The position numbers were made by a program, and so were the translations under genes. From positions 1 through 64,000 of the forward strand of contig CAPAOV010000011.1 in the NCBI GenBank assembly GCA_948579355.1: a stretch of DNA of 64,000 nucleotides, in the 5' to 3' direction. The notes beneath the pieces are model-generated. The model had not been told where the DNA came from, did no database searches, and was given only the letters and a program-made list of their open reading frames with translations. This DNA comes from an uncultured Eubacterium sp. (lineage in GTDB: Bacteria > Bacillota > Clostridia > Lachnospirales > Lachnospiraceae). Shown here piece by piece: positions 25,105 through 34,556 of this stretch (within the stretch, counting starts at the first letter, position 1; the number at the start of each line of letters is the position of its first letter).

Positions 25105-26953
25105 GACAAATGGTAACTTCATATTTGCGTAAGAAATATTCAATTTGCAACAGATAGGCAATCATCTGCGGTCCGGCCATGAGTTGGCCGTACCAAGGTC
25201 TGCCGTAATCTTTTGGATTCGACAGGAAGCGCCGGAGTGCGTTTTCATCTACCAATCCGTGTAACGGACACTGCTGGTCAGCTAATTTTTCCCGCAGGCG
25301 TTCTGCCAAAAGGTTTTCATAGTAGGGATGATAGGTCTTAGGATAAGGGCTCTTGCGGCGAAAGAGAATTTCGTCCGGCAGGAGTCCTCTTGAGGCTTGG
25401 CGCAGGACATTCTTCACAAGTCCTCCCTTGGCTTTCATCTCCCATGGGATGTTAAAGACATAATCAACCAGTGTCCGGTCAGCAAACGGAACTCTGGCTT
25501 CCAGTCCGGAAAACATACTTGTACGGTCCATACGGTTGAGAAGCGTCTGCATGAAATACCGTATATTTAAGTAGCCGATTCGCCGCCGGTTCGTCTCCGT
25601 CTCATTTTCTTCGGGGAGAACATTAATTTCACTGACCGCTTTGTGGTAGCTTTGGCGGACATATTCATCCATGTGAAGTTTTTCTACCAAATCAGCCGAC
25701 AGAAGAGTTTTGCGGGGCTGTAGGGACGGCGTCCACGGGAACGTTCCCGAATTTAACATCTCTTCGCGGTGGAACCAAGGATAGCCGCCGAACACCTCGT
25801 CGGCACATTCTCCGGTCAACACAACTTTATGGGATTTGCTCACTTCCCCGCAAAAATATTGGAGGGAGGAATCAATATCTACCATACAGGGTAAGTCGTG
25901 AGCGTCGACGGAGCGGGTAAGTAAATCAGCCTGTTTTGTATTATCACATTCCAGATAGTGATGGTCGGATTCGAGAAAGGAAACCATTTGGTCTACAAAA
26001 GGACGGTCCTGCGACGGCTGAAAAGAATTTGCCTTGAAATATTTGTCGTTTTCCTTAAAATCAAACGAATAGGTCGTCAATTGTCTGCCTTTCTTTTTTA
26101 ACTCTCTGGCACAGACCGCAGATACGACACTCGAATCAATACCACCGGATAAAAACGTACATATCGGCACATCCGAGACCATTTGCCGGCATATGGCGTC
26201 CTGTACAAGAAACGATGTTTTCTCTACCGTTTCTTCATAGGAATCAAAATGCGGACGGCTTTCGAGATGGTAATAATTTGTCTCATGACGTCCGAATGGA
26301 CTGCAGGTCAGATAAGTACCCGGCAGCAATTCATGAAAATCACGGAATACACCTGAGCCGGGATTGCGTGCCGGCCCCAGAGAGAGTATTTCATTGAGGC
26401 CGCTGCAATCGAGAACAGCTTTGACGCCTGGGAACTGGAAACACCCCTTTGGCTCAGAGGAGAAGATAAGTGTTCCCTCAAATACCGTATAAAAGAGCGG
26501 TTTGACCCCGAAAGAATCGCGGAAGAGCGTCAATGTATTGTGACGTTCGTCGTAGATGGCAAAAGCAAATATACCATCAATCTGTTTGACAAAATCAGCG
26601 CCAAAGGTCATAAAAGATAATAAAAGAATTTCCGTGTCAGAATTTGTTTGAATGGATACGTTATGCTCCTCTAACTGCTTGCGGAGGACAGGCTGATTGT
26701 AAATTTCTCCGTTATAGACGATGTGGTACCAATAACCATCCATCTGTCTTGACATTGGCTGATGGCCGTTTTCTAAATCAATAATGGAAAGTCTGGTATG
26801 GGCTAGTCCGCAATGGCTGCCCAGATGACAGTCATTTTCATCGGGACCGCGGTGATGAAGACAGGATTTCATGTTTTCTAAAATGTGCAAAAAATAATCC
26901 CTCTGACCTTCAAAATTGGCAGTGGGGTTGTAGAAGCCGGAAATGCTACACAT
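25097..26953 (-). CDS. asnB: asparagine synthase (glutamine-hydrolysing)
   Basis: 618 residues when started at the ATG whose next codon is Cys (MCSISGFYNP): Cys2 must become the N-terminal nucleophile of the glutaminase domain, so the open 20-residue extension upstream is not used. The N-terminal Ntn domain (HHRGPDEND, NGEIYN, SDTE) is followed by the synthetase domain with PP-loop LSGGIDSS and GECADEVFGGY. It converts aspartate to asparagine, or may amidate another acid such as a wall precursor. Its ribosome site AGGGAGG lies inside a perfect 13-bp inverted repeat. It is last in the aroE-trkA-trkH-asnB group. Confidence 0.94.
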   Translation of the reverse strand: MCSISGFYNPTANFEGQRDYFLHILENMKSCLHHRGPDENDCHLGSHCGLAHTRLSIIDLENGHQPMSRQMDGYWYHIVYNGEIYNQPVLRKQLEEHNVSIQTNSDTEILLLSFMTFGADFVKQIDGIFAFAIYDERHNTLTLFRDSFGVKPLFYTVFEGTLIFSSEPKGCFQFPGVKAVLDCSGLNEILSLGPARNPGSGVFRDFHELLPGTYLTCSPFGRHETNYYHLESRPHFDSYEETVEKTSFLVQDAICRQMVSDVPICTFLSGGIDSSVVSAVCARELKKKGRQLTTYSFDFKENDKYFKANSFQPSQDRPFVDQMVSFLESDHHYLECDNTKQADLLTRSVDAHDLPCMVDIDSSLQYFCGEVSKSHKVVLTGECADEVFGGYPWFHREEMLNSGTFPWTPSLQPRKTLLSADLVEKLHMDEYVRQSYHKAVSEINVLPEENETETNRRRIGYLNIRYFMQTLLNRMDRTSMFSGLEARVPFADRTLVDYVFNIPWEMKAKGGLVKNVLRQASRGLLPDEILFRRKSPYPKTYHPYYENLLAERLREKLADQQCPLHGLVDENALRRFLSNPKDYGRPWYGQLMAGPQMIAYLLQIEYFLRKYEVTICLT

Positions 26954-27003
26954 AGTTTCCTCCCTAACAAGATATATGCTATACTGTATGAGGGAGGAAA
27001 CTA
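26953..27003 (-). promoter_or_regulatory. 13-bp inverted repeat containing the asnB ribosome site
   Basis: On the plus strand, TAGTTTCCTCCCT (26953-26965) is the exact reverse complement of AGGGAGGAAACTA (26991-27003), with a 25-base loop. In an asnB mRNA that starts upstream, the arm next to the ATG holds the Shine-Dalgarno AGGGAGG, which would be fully paired. If transcription instead starts inside the loop (a TATAGC-like box is there), the dyad would be a DNA operator. It begins 14 bases after the trkH stop. Confidence 0.7.
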
Positions 27004-27016
27004 ATTTATTCAATTT

Positions 27017-28531
27017 TTACTTAGAATTTTTATCGTATTCCATCTGCCGTACACATACTTTCCTGCCCTTTCCTTTTCTTTTTTGACGTTTAAAAAAATC
27101 ACGGATAAACGCCGGATGCAAGAGTATGAGCAGCGGGAATAATTCCAGTCGTCCCGCAAGCATATCAAACATCAGCACATATTTGGAAGCGATACAAAAG
27201 TCGCCAAAGTTTCGGGACGGACCTACCATCTCCAATCCCGGCCCGATATTATTAATCGTTGCGGCAACTGCCGTAAAATTCGTAACCAAATCTTTTCCCT
27301 CGAAAGAGATGAGAAAAACCGAGGCGGAGAAGATAATCATAAAGGTAATGAAGTATACGTTGACAGAACGTACTACTTCGTGTTCAATCGGCTTTTTATC
27401 CATTTTAATTTTCTTTATGATTTTCGGATGGATATAGGAATTTAATTCCTTTGATACCGTTTTAATTAAAATAACAAAACGCGACACCTTGATTCCGCCA
27501 CCGGTACTTCCGGCGCAGGCTCCGACAAACATAAGAAGAACGAGCACGCTTTTACAGGCCTGTGACCAGTTATCAAAATCAATTGTAGAAAATCCGGTCG
27601 TTGTAATGATAGAGGCAACCTGAAAAGAAGAATGTGTCAGCGCTTCTACGGCAGTCATCGTCGAATCCCATATTTCGAAGAAAATGACGGCGATGGAAGC
27701 GGCTATAATAATCAGATAATAGCGCACTTCTTCCATTCCGAATGCTTTGCGGAACTTTCGGAATAAGATTAAATAATAGGCGTTAAAATTGACGCCAAAC
27801 AGTATCATAAAAATAGTAACAACCCATTGGATGTAAACAGAATAACCCGCAAGACTATCATTTTTGATACCAAATCCGCCGGTGCCCGCTGTGCCAAAAC
27901 TCGTCGTTAAGGCATCAAACAACGACATATTTCCGGCGAGCAAAAGCAAAACTTCCACTACGGTCAGGGCAAAATAGATGACATAAAGGATTCGTGCGGT
28001 TGTGCGCAGTTTGGGAACCAGTTTTCCAACCGACGGGCCCGGACTCTCGGCGCGCATCAGATTGATATGCGAGCCGCCGCTCAAAGGGATGATAGCCAGC
28101 AGGAAAACAAGCACGCCCATGCCGCCAATCCAGTGAGTAAAGCTGCGCCAAAAGAGAGAGCAGTAAGAGAGCGCTTCGACATCGGATAAGATGCTGGCGC
28201 CAGTCGTTGTAAAACCGGAAATGGTCTCGAAGAGAGCATCCGTAAAAGAAGGAATCTCTCCCGTGATGACAAATGGCAGACATCCAAATAAGCTGAGAAA
28301 AACCCAACTTAAGGCTGTCGCAGCACATCCCTCTTTAAGATAGAAAATGCTGCTTTTTGGCTTATGTAAGGAGAGCAGTATACCGAAAAGCGCGCATAAT
28401 ATTGCGATAATAAGATAGGCTAAAATTTCCCTCTCCCGATAGATGGCGCCTACAGCACATGGTAAAAGAAGAAGAATAGCTTCAATTTTCAAAATGTATC
28501 CTAAAATATAACCAATCATCGAACGATTCAT
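27017..28531 (-). CDS. trkH: TrkH-family potassium uptake membrane subunit
   Basis: 504 residues with many hydrophobic segments arranged as repeated M1-pore-M2 units. Filter-like segments are TTTGAS, FGTAGTGGFG, TTTGFS and NNIGPG. It imports K+ (possibly Na+) and needs the TrkA ring protein encoded just upstream. GAGAGG precedes the ATG. The C-terminal tail is basic (KRQKRKGKGRK). Its stop is 64 bases from the asnB start. Confidence 0.94.
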   Translation of the reverse strand: MNRSMIGYILGYILKIEAILLLLPCAVGAIYREREILAYLIIAILCALFGILLSLHKPKSSIFYLKEGCAATALSWVFLSLFGCLPFVITGEIPSFTDALFETISGFTTTGASILSDVEALSYCSLFWRSFTHWIGGMGVLVFLLAIIPLSGGSHINLMRAESPGPSVGKLVPKLRTTARILYVIYFALTVVEVLLLLAGNMSLFDALTTSFGTAGTGGFGIKNDSLAGYSVYIQWVVTIFMILFGVNFNAYYLILFRKFRKAFGMEEVRYYLIIIAASIAVIFFEIWDSTMTAVEALTHSSFQVASIITTTGFSTIDFDNWSQACKSVLVLLMFVGACAGSTGGGIKVSRFVILIKTVSKELNSYIHPKIIKKIKMDKKPIEHEVVRSVNVYFITFMIIFSASVFLISFEGKDLVTNFTAVAATINNIGPGLEMVGPSRNFGDFCIASKYVLMFDMLAGRLELFPLLILLHPAFIRDFFKRQKRKGKGRKVCVRQMEYDKNSK

Positions 28532-28549
28532 AATGACAACCTCTCTTTT

Positions 28550-29938
28550 TTAAGCCAAAATATCCGTTAGTTTGTCAAAACCGGTATGGGTGGTAACAAT
28601 AATTACCGTATCGCCAACTTGTATATTATCCTGACCACTTGGTATCTTTGCAATGCCGTTACGGTAAATGCAGGCGACAAGCAAATTCTTTTTCAAGTCC
28701 AGATTCATAAGCGGCTGTCCGGTTACTTCCGAGGCTTCGTCGACCATAAATTCAATCGCTTCCACCCGTGAATCAAAAAGATGATACAGCGTCTCAATAT
28801 TGCTGTTCATGGAATTTTTCTTGGCGCGCACAAAAGCGATAATTGCCTCGGAAGTAATCATTCGTGGATAAATGACGCTGCCGAGATTTAAGTTGCCAAT
28901 GACATTTTTGAATGTCATGCGGTTGATTTTAGTAATGACCTTGGCATTGGAAACCTGCTTGGCGTAGAGTGTCAGCATGACGTTTTCTTCGTCGATACCG
29001 GTCAGCGGAACAAAAGATTTGGCCTGTTCTAATCCCTCTTCTTTCAGCAGTTCCTGGTCGGTTCCATCGCCGTTTATAATAATTGCTTCCGGTAACAGAA
29101 TGCTCAATTCTTCACACCGCGACACTTTTTTTTCGATTATTTTTACGTCTATTCCCATTTGTAACAGTTGATGGGCGAGATAATAAGAAGATTTTCCGCC
29201 GCCGACAATCAGAGTATCTTTTACTTGTTTCGTCTGAAAGCCAATTTTATGTAGAAAGGAACGTATGCTTCTGCGGGATGATACAAAGGAAATGGTATCG
29301 TTTTCTTCCAGAACGAAAGAGCCGTCCGGAATATATACTTCGCCGTCGCGTTCTACTACGCATATGAGAATTTCCGAGGAAATATTTTTTCCCAAATCAG
29401 CAATCGACATGCCTGCCAGTATATTGTCCGGCGGCAGCTGGCATTTAATCATCTCCGCCTGTCCGTGCGCAAAGGAGTTTACTTCCAAAGCGGTCGGCAG
29501 AAATAGTATTCGCGCCGTCTCCCGCGCCATCTCCAAGTCCGGATTAATAATCATCGTCAGTCCCAGTTTTTCGCGAAGATAGCCGGCGTCCTGATTGTAA
29601 TCCGGTGAGCAGATACGGGCAATGGCGGCGCAGTCGCCCGCCTGTTTGGCAATGGTGCAGCAAAGGACGTTGAGCTCATCCGAGGAGGTGACGGCAATGA
29701 TTAAGTCCGCCTTTTCTATCCCGGCCTCAAGCTGAATATTATAACTTGCCCCGTTTCCGACAATACCCATGACGTCATAATAATTGGCAATTTCCTGTAG
29801 ACGTCCGGCATTTTTGTCGATGAGAGTAATATCGTGTCCTTCTTTAATCAGTTGTTCGGTCAGCGCCGCACCCACCTTTCCGCAGCCGACAATGATAATG
29901 TTTAATCCCTGTTTATTATTGGTATTCCATATTTTCAC
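28550..29938 (-). CDS. trkA: Trk potassium channel NAD-binding regulatory subunit
   Basis: 462 residues with two RCK_N/RCK_C repeats: NIIIVGCGKVGAALTEQL with DKNAGR (first Rossmann), DTLIVGGGKSSYYLAHQL (second), each followed by a TrkA-C domain. In the second glycine-rich loop the usual GxGxxG is partly changed (GGGKSS). The ring gates TrkH in response to nucleotide. GTG start (29938), ten bases after GGGAGG, overlapping the aroE stop by four bases (GTGA). Confidence 0.95.
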   Translation of the reverse strand: MKIWNTNNKQGLNIIIVGCGKVGAALTEQLIKEGHDITLIDKNAGRLQEIANYYDVMGIVGNGASYNIQLEAGIEKADLIIAVTSSDELNVLCCTIAKQAGDCAAIARICSPDYNQDAGYLREKLGLTMIINPDLEMARETARILFLPTALEVNSFAHGQAEMIKCQLPPDNILAGMSIADLGKNISSEILICVVERDGEVYIPDGSFVLEENDTISFVSSRRSIRSFLHKIGFQTKQVKDTLIVGGGKSSYYLAHQLLQMGIDVKIIEKKVSRCEELSILLPEAIIINGDGTDQELLKEEGLEQAKSFVPLTGIDEENVMLTLYAKQVSNAKVITKINRMTFKNVIGNLNLGSVIYPRMITSEAIIAFVRAKKNSMNSNIETLYHLFDSRVEAIEFMVDEASEVTGQPLMNLDLKKNLLVACIYRNGIAKIPSGQDNIQVGDTVIIVTTHTGFDKLTDILA

Positions 29939-30705
29939 TTGTTTTTTCCTCCCTTTAACTGTCGATAGATTTCATCAATCCTTGCTTCATCAATCGCAGT
30001 ATCAAGAAATATTTCTACGGCGTACTTTGCCTGGGCTACGAGCATTTCCAAACCGGTAACGCCAATCATTCCGAGTTGCTGAGCCTGTGCCGTCAGTTTT
30101 GTCGTCAAAGGATTTGCAATGATATCGAAAACGGCCTCACATTGTGGAAAATGGCTTAAATCGACGGGAGAAGAGTCTGTGTTGGGATACATGCCAACGG
30201 GGCTTGTATTTATGACAATTGCAGCGTCACTGTGTTTCTTAAAACACTCTTCGTAGGTAATTACGCCCTCTTTCATCGTGCGGTGGCCCACGATAATCTG
30301 TTGCCCGGCTCCCATTTCCCGAATGGCTGCCTGTACGGCCTGCGAGGCGCCTCCATTTCCTAAGACAACGACTTTTTTCCCCGTCATATCAACGCCGTGT
30401 TTTTTTACCATATACATAAAGCCCGGCATATCGGTATTGTATCCATAGAGTTTGCCATTGCGGTTTACAATGGTGTTGACAGCTCCGATTGCCCTTGCGC
30501 CGTCGTCCATCTCCGTGAGATAGGGAATGACATCCTGTTTGTAAGGAATCGTTACGTTAATTGCCCGAAAAGGGTGTTCTTCCATAAAAGCGGGAAATTC
30601 TTCACGGGATAGCGGGTGTGGCTCATAAGTATAGTCTGCCAGTAGTTCATGAATTTCTTTTGAGACGCTGTGACCAAGTGTCTCGCCAATCAATCCGTAT
30701 TCCAT
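29935..30705 (-). CDS. aroE: shikimate dehydrogenase
   Basis: 256 residues from the ATG at 30705, which has CGGAGG upstream; a longer open frame reaching 30870 has no homology. AroE reduces 3-dehydroshikimate with NADPH. Substrate motifs are GHSVSKEIHE and NVTIPYKQ (catalytic Lys in VTIPYK), the paired Asp is in YNTDMPGF, and the cofactor loop is VLGNGGASQAVQAA. The usual VYNP near the end reads IIANPLTT. It heads a minus-strand group with potassium transport genes, an unusual pairing, and is divergent from spoIIIA. Confidence 0.94.
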   Translation of the reverse strand: MEYGLIGETLGHSVSKEIHELLADYTYEPHPLSREEFPAFMEEHPFRAINVTIPYKQDVIPYLTEMDDGARAIGAVNTIVNRNGKLYGYNTDMPGFMYMVKKHGVDMTGKKVVVLGNGGASQAVQAAIREMGAGQQIIVGHRTMKEGVITYEECFKKHSDAAIVINTSPVGMYPNTDSSPVDLSHFPQCEAVFDIIANPLTTKLTAQAQQLGMIGVTGLEMLVAQAKYAVEIFLDTAIDEARIDEIYRQLKGGKNK

Positions 30706-30767
30706 AAGTAACCTCCGAATAAGTTTATCTGTGAAGAGTGTAGCACAAAAACTTGTCCTCATCAAGG

Positions 30768-30795
30768 AATAATCCAAACGGACAGGCATATATAT
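30768..30795 (+). promoter_or_regulatory. candidate sigma-E promoter of the spoIIIA operon
   Basis: AATAAT (30768-30773) and CATATATAT (30787-30795) are 13 bases apart, close to the mother-cell sigma-E pattern (an ATA-type -35 and a CATACA-T-type -10). It lies about 50 bases before spoIIIAA, where this regulon would require it. The match is partial. Confidence 0.35.
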
Positions 30796-30845
30796 GTTAC
30801 AAATGTGTATTGCGAAACCGGAACAGGACGAAAGGGGGAGCTTTG

Positions 30846-31718
30846 ATGCAGGGGCAGGAAATTTGTTCAATGCTGCCGTCGCGGCTGGCGGCCATTGTCA
30901 GAAGATACGACAGCGATTGGGAAAATGTTCAGGAAATACGCATTCGTCAGGGCAGGCGGATGACACTGCGTTATCGGGGAGAACTACATATTCCGCAGGG
31001 ACAGCAATCCGATGTCACGGCAATGGAATGTAAGGAAATCCTGTCACAGATTAGTCAGCATTCCCTGTATGCATTTGAAGAAGAAATCCGCCGCGGTTAT
31101 ATGACGCTTCCATGCGGACATCGGATTGGCGTTGCCGGACGGGCTGTCATGGAGCAGGGGCAGGTACGCACACTCCGTCAGATTACCTGTCTGAATATAC
31201 GGATATCGCACGAAAAAAGAGGGTGTGCGGATTGGCTGATGCCCTATCTGCTTCATGGGAAACAATTATATTCGGCGCTTCTTGTCTCGCCGCCCGGAGG
31301 GGGAAAAACAACGCTGCTGCGTGATATCGTCCGCAACGTATCCGCTCGGTTCAATGTCTCTCTCATCGACGAGCGCTCGGAAATTGCCGGATGTTATCAG
31401 GGAATCCCACAGCGGGACGTCGGTCCGAACTGTGATGTGCTTGACGGATGTCCTAAGGCAGTCGGGATGGAGATGGCGCTGCGCTCGCTGGGGCCGGATG
31501 TGATTGCCGTCGATGAGATTGGATTGAAAGAGGATGACAGGGCGATGCACAAAGCGCTTGTCAGCGGTTGTTCGCTGTTGGCTACCATGCATGGCGAGGA
31601 CTTATCACCAATAAGAGAAAAGGGGTTGTTTCATCGGTATATCCTGCTTGACGGGAGCCGGAAACCGGGAAGTGTAACGGGAATTTATAATCAACGGGGG
31701 CAGCAGATATGGGGATGA
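30846..31718 (+). CDS. spoIIIAA: stage III sporulation protein AA (ATPase)
   Basis: 290 residues from ATG 30846, which follows AAAGGGGGAG. A secretion-type ATPase with Walker A SPPGGGKTTLL, Walker B-like DVIAVDEIG and the SLIDERSEIAG block. In sporulating cells it powers the SpoIIIA-SpoIIQ channel between mother cell and forespore. It is first in a complete eight-gene operon. An open frame back to 30753 adds residues with no similarity. Confidence 0.95.
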   Translation: MQGQEICSMLPSRLAAIVRRYDSDWENVQEIRIRQGRRMTLRYRGELHIPQGQQSDVTAMECKEILSQISQHSLYAFEEEIRRGYMTLPCGHRIGVAGRAVMEQGQVRTLRQITCLNIRISHEKRGCADWLMPYLLHGKQLYSALLVSPPGGGKTTLLRDIVRNVSARFNVSLIDERSEIAGCYQGIPQRDVGPNCDVLDGCPKAVGMEMALRSLGPDVIAVDEIGLKEDDRAMHKALVSGCSLLATMHGEDLSPIREKGLFHRYILLDGSRKPGSVTGIYNQRGQQIWG

Positions 31719-32227
31719 GATGGTGTGGCGGAATGCTTATTATGATTGGCAGCGTCTGTGTGGGAATATGGCTTCGCACACAGTATTTGTACCGGCTGCA
31801 GACGACAAAGGATATACAGTGTGGGATATCGCTTCTCAAAGGAGAGATTCAATATGGAAGAGTACCGCTTCCGGAGGCTTGTCTATCCGTTGCTCTCCGG
31901 CTTCACGGAAACAGCCGTCTCTTTTTTCAGACGGTGAGCGAAAGGCTGCAGGAGAGGGGCGGGACGGTAGAAAAGGTATGGCGGGAGTCGATAGAAAATG
32001 TATTCGGACGCCGTCTGCTCGGCGCGGGAGACTATGAAGAATTCATCCGTCTCGGGAATACATTGGGGAATTTGGATGTTGAGTTACAGGTGCGCGCGAT
32101 GGAACTTTGTATGAAGAGGCTGGAAGAAAGTATTTCCTGCTATGAGAAAGAGAAAAAGAATCAGACAAAACTCTATCCGGTGGTAGGAACCTTTGGAGGA
32201 TTTCTTTTATGTCTTGTCCTGCTATAG
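31709..32227 (+). CDS. spoIIIAB: stage III sporulation protein AB
   Basis: 172 residues: an N-terminal membrane segment, a helical middle reminiscent of type II/IV secretion GspF domains (LLKGEIQYGRVPLPEA, LGNLDVELQ), and a C-terminal hydrophobic segment (VGTFGGFLLCLVLL). It overlaps spoIIIAA by ten bases; ATG 31715 is an alternative start. It is a membrane part of the mother-cell channel. Confidence 0.93.
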   Translation: MGMRWCGGMLIMIGSVCVGIWLRTQYLYRLQTTKDIQCGISLLKGEIQYGRVPLPEACLSVALRLHGNSRLFFQTVSERLQERGGTVEKVWRESIENVFGRRLLGAGDYEEFIRLGNTLGNLDVELQVRAMELCMKRLEESISCYEKEKKNQTKLYPVVGTFGGFLLCLVLL

Positions 32228-32277
32228 CAGATAAAGATAGAAAAAATTGATAAGAAAGTGCAGAAAAGAGGAATTAC

Positions 32278-32472
32278 ATGGAAATAACAATTATTTTTAA
32301 AATCGCACTGGTAGGAATACTGGTTACTATTTTGAATCAGATACTAAAACAGTCAGGGAGGGATGAACAGGCGTTTATTGTCAGTCTGGCGGGTCTGATA
32401 CTTGTTCTGTTTTGGATTATACCGTACATATCAGAATTATTTGAAAGCATACAGGATATGTTTTCTATCTGA
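32278..32472 (+). CDS. spoIIIAC: stage III sporulation protein AC
   Basis: 64 residues with two hydrophobic helices, matching the family length. Key blocks are IALVGILVTILNQILKQSGRDEQA and GLILVLFWIIPYISELF. It is a small membrane component of the SpoIIIA complex. AAGAGGAATT precedes the ATG. Confidence 0.94.
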   Translation: MEITIIFKIALVGILVTILNQILKQSGRDEQAFIVSLAGLILVLFWIIPYISELFESIQDMFSI

Positions 32473-32502
32473 CGGCGTAGGAGAGCAAACAGGGGGATTA
32501 GT

Positions 32503-32883
32503 ATGATTAAAATAGCGGTGCTTGGAATTAGTATTATCTTTCTAACGATGATGGCGGGCAGTATAAAACGGGAATATGCAATCGCAGTTACTGTCGGGGC
32601 AACAGTCTTACTTGCCCTGTATGGAGTGAGCTCACTGAAATCCATTATTGAGCGCATTGCAGAGCTGCAGGAAAGTATCGGCGTCGGGGAGGAGTACCTG
32701 ACGATATTGCTGAAAATGGTTGGCATTGCCTATTTGACCCAGCTTGTTGTCAGTATATGCCGCGACGCAGGCAATGGGGCTGTCGCGGCACAGATTAATA
32801 TGGTAGGGAAAATAAGTATGCTGCTTGTCAGCTTTCCGGTGCTGGAAGCTTTGTTGAAGACAGTTGGGGAAATGCTGCGATGA
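32503..32883 (+). CDS. spoIIIAD: stage III sporulation protein AD
   Basis: 126 residues with four hydrophobic helices; AVLGISIIFLTMMAGSIKREYA and VGIAYLTQLVVSICRDAGNGAVAAQI are typical of SpoIIIAD. It is homologous to SpoIIIAC in its first part. AGGGGGATTAGT precedes the ATG. Confidence 0.94.
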   Translation: MIKIAVLGISIIFLTMMAGSIKREYAIAVTVGATVLLALYGVSSLKSIIERIAELQESIGVGEEYLTILLKMVGIAYLTQLVVSICRDAGNGAVAAQINMVGKISMLLVSFPVLEALLKTVGEMLR

Positions 32884-32922
32884 TACGGGGGTCAACGGTT
32901 TCCCCGAGGATTGGAGGAGTGC

Positions 32923-34056
32923 ATGAGAGGATGGGTGTTAGCGGCCGGTATCCTGTTGGCGGTTTTGATACCTGAAAAAATATATGCCGCGGAAACCGTT
33001 CCACAATTGGACTGGCAAAAGGAGATTGATTTGGCGGAGACGGATGAAATCTTTGCCAAAAATGCCGGTGAAACATCGTTTTCTTTGAGCGGTTACGTTG
33101 CGGACGTCGTCAAAGGGAAAGCAGAGTTTTCTTTCTTTCATCTTATAGATGGTCTCGTGGGGCATTTAGAAGACGGGATGGAGGAGCAGAAGAAGACGCT
33201 GCTTCGCATATTGGCGCTTGCTGTCTTTGCCGGCATTTTTGTGCGGTTTGCCGGAACATTTGGCGACAGGGAGTTGGGAGAGACCGGATTTTATGTTGTA
33301 TTTTTACTTATGACCGGACTGGTATCTTCCGGATTTTATCTTGTATTCGAGGTGGCAAAAGAAGCATTGGTACATCTCGTGGATTTTATGAAAGCGCTTA
33401 TTCCCTCCTTTTCTCTGGCGCTCTGTTACGGAGGAGGAACACAGACTTCCCTGTTATTTTATGAGACGATGCTGATTGCCATGGGGCTTCTGGAAATGCT
33501 TATGTCCGGATTTTTGCTTCCCGGCGTGCAGATTTACTTTTTTATGAATATCGTCAATCAGCTTGCCGAAAACCGTTTTTCAAGAATGGTGGAACTGCTT
33601 CGCAGCGTCTTGCGGTGGAGCGTTAAGATTTTGTTTGCCGTGCTGCTCGGCTATCAGGGGATACAGGGGATGCTTTTGCCGGTCATGGACAAGGTGAAAA
33701 ATAATGCTCTGTGGCAATCGGCAAAAGGACTTCCGGGGGTAGGGAATACGGTAGGAAGTGTAATGGATACAATGCTTGGGAGCGGGGTGTTGATTAAAAG
33801 CGCAGTAGGTATCGGCGGAGTTATCGCTATTATCCTGCTTTGTATCTATCCTCTTCTGAAAATACTTCTGTTTACCCTGCTTTACAAAATCGGCAGCGCT
33901 ATAGTACAGCCGGTCAGTGACAGACGGATTGCCGCCGTCCTCCAGTCGGCAGCGGCAAGCGGAAAACTTCTGCTCGGCTATGTGTTGGCGGGGGCGCTTA
34001 TGTTTGTGCTATCCATCACAATTGTGCTTGTGTGTACGAATATGACGATGGGGTGA
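32923..34056 (+). CDS. spoIIIAE: stage III sporulation protein AE
   Basis: 377 residues from ATG 32923, six bases after TTGGAGGAG; an upstream in-frame TTG overlaps that ribosome site. A signal peptide or first helix (~1-24) is followed by a soluble stretch and about seven membrane helices. DGLVGHLEDGMEEQKKTLLRILALAVFAGIF-type sequence and SLALCYGGGTQTSLLFYE match the family. It is the large polytopic membrane subunit of the channel. Confidence 0.94.
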   Translation: MRGWVLAAGILLAVLIPEKIYAAETVPQLDWQKEIDLAETDEIFAKNAGETSFSLSGYVADVVKGKAEFSFFHLIDGLVGHLEDGMEEQKKTLLRILALAVFAGIFVRFAGTFGDRELGETGFYVVFLLMTGLVSSGFYLVFEVAKEALVHLVDFMKALIPSFSLALCYGGGTQTSLLFYETMLIAMGLLEMLMSGFLLPGVQIYFFMNIVNQLAENRFSRMVELLRSVLRWSVKILFAVLLGYQGIQGMLLPVMDKVKNNALWQSAKGLPGVGNTVGSVMDTMLGSGVLIKSAVGIGGVIAIILLCIYPLLKILLFTLLYKIGSAIVQPVSDRRIAAVLQSAAASGKLLLGYVLAGALMFVLSITIVLVCTNMTMG

Positions 34057-34069
34057 AAGGGTGGATGAT

Positions 34070-34552
34070 ATGGAGACGATAATGGAAATGATGAGGCATA
34101 TCGTTATATTTTTACTGATTGCCTCCATGATTGGCAATCTGCTTGTAGAGAGCGAGTACCGAAAGTATCTGTCGTATGCAACGGGACTGATTGTGATGGT
34201 AATGTTTCTTGTGCCGGTGTTGTCGCTTATGGGGAAAGAAAAGGATTGGAAAGATTATCTCGTTCAGGCAGATTACCGGCAGAAAGCAGAACAGACAAAA
34301 AAAGAGATAGCTCTGTTGGGAGAAGAATATGAAAAAAAAGCACGGAAGCAGTACGAAGAGGCGTTGCGCACGGAAATAGCCGGTTTGGCAGGAGCAAAGC
34401 CGGAACGATGTACCGTCCGTATAAGAGAGGGAGAGGTAAGGAGTATCCGCATAAAAGTAGAGAAGATGCCGGACTCTTTAGATTCCGTCATTACATCGCT
34501 CTCGCTGCGGTATGGGGTGGAAAAGGATAATATTTTTATCGAGGAGGGCTGA
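34070..34552 (+). CDS. spoIIIAF: stage III sporulation protein AF
   Basis: About 160 residues. Two N-terminal membrane helices (HIVIFLLIASMIGNLL, YATGLIVMVMFLVPVLSL) precede a charged soluble domain with a ring-building fold. ATG 34070 fits AAGGGTGG best; GTG 34061 is an in-frame alternative only a few bases after AAAGG. It is a minor subunit of the channel complex. Confidence 0.9.
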   Translation: METIMEMMRHIVIFLLIASMIGNLLVESEYRKYLSYATGLIVMVMFLVPVLSLMGKEKDWKDYLVQADYRQKAEQTKKEIALLGEEYEKKARKQYEEALRTEIAGLAGAKPERCTVRIREGEVRSIRIKVEKMPDSLDSVITSLSLRYGVEKDNIFIEEG

Positions 34553-34556
34553 CGGA

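Noticed and set aside
26954..27013. 20-residue longer AsnB
   Set aside because: Class II glutaminases need Cys directly after the initiator Met; the start at 26953 provides it, with GGAGG in the right place.
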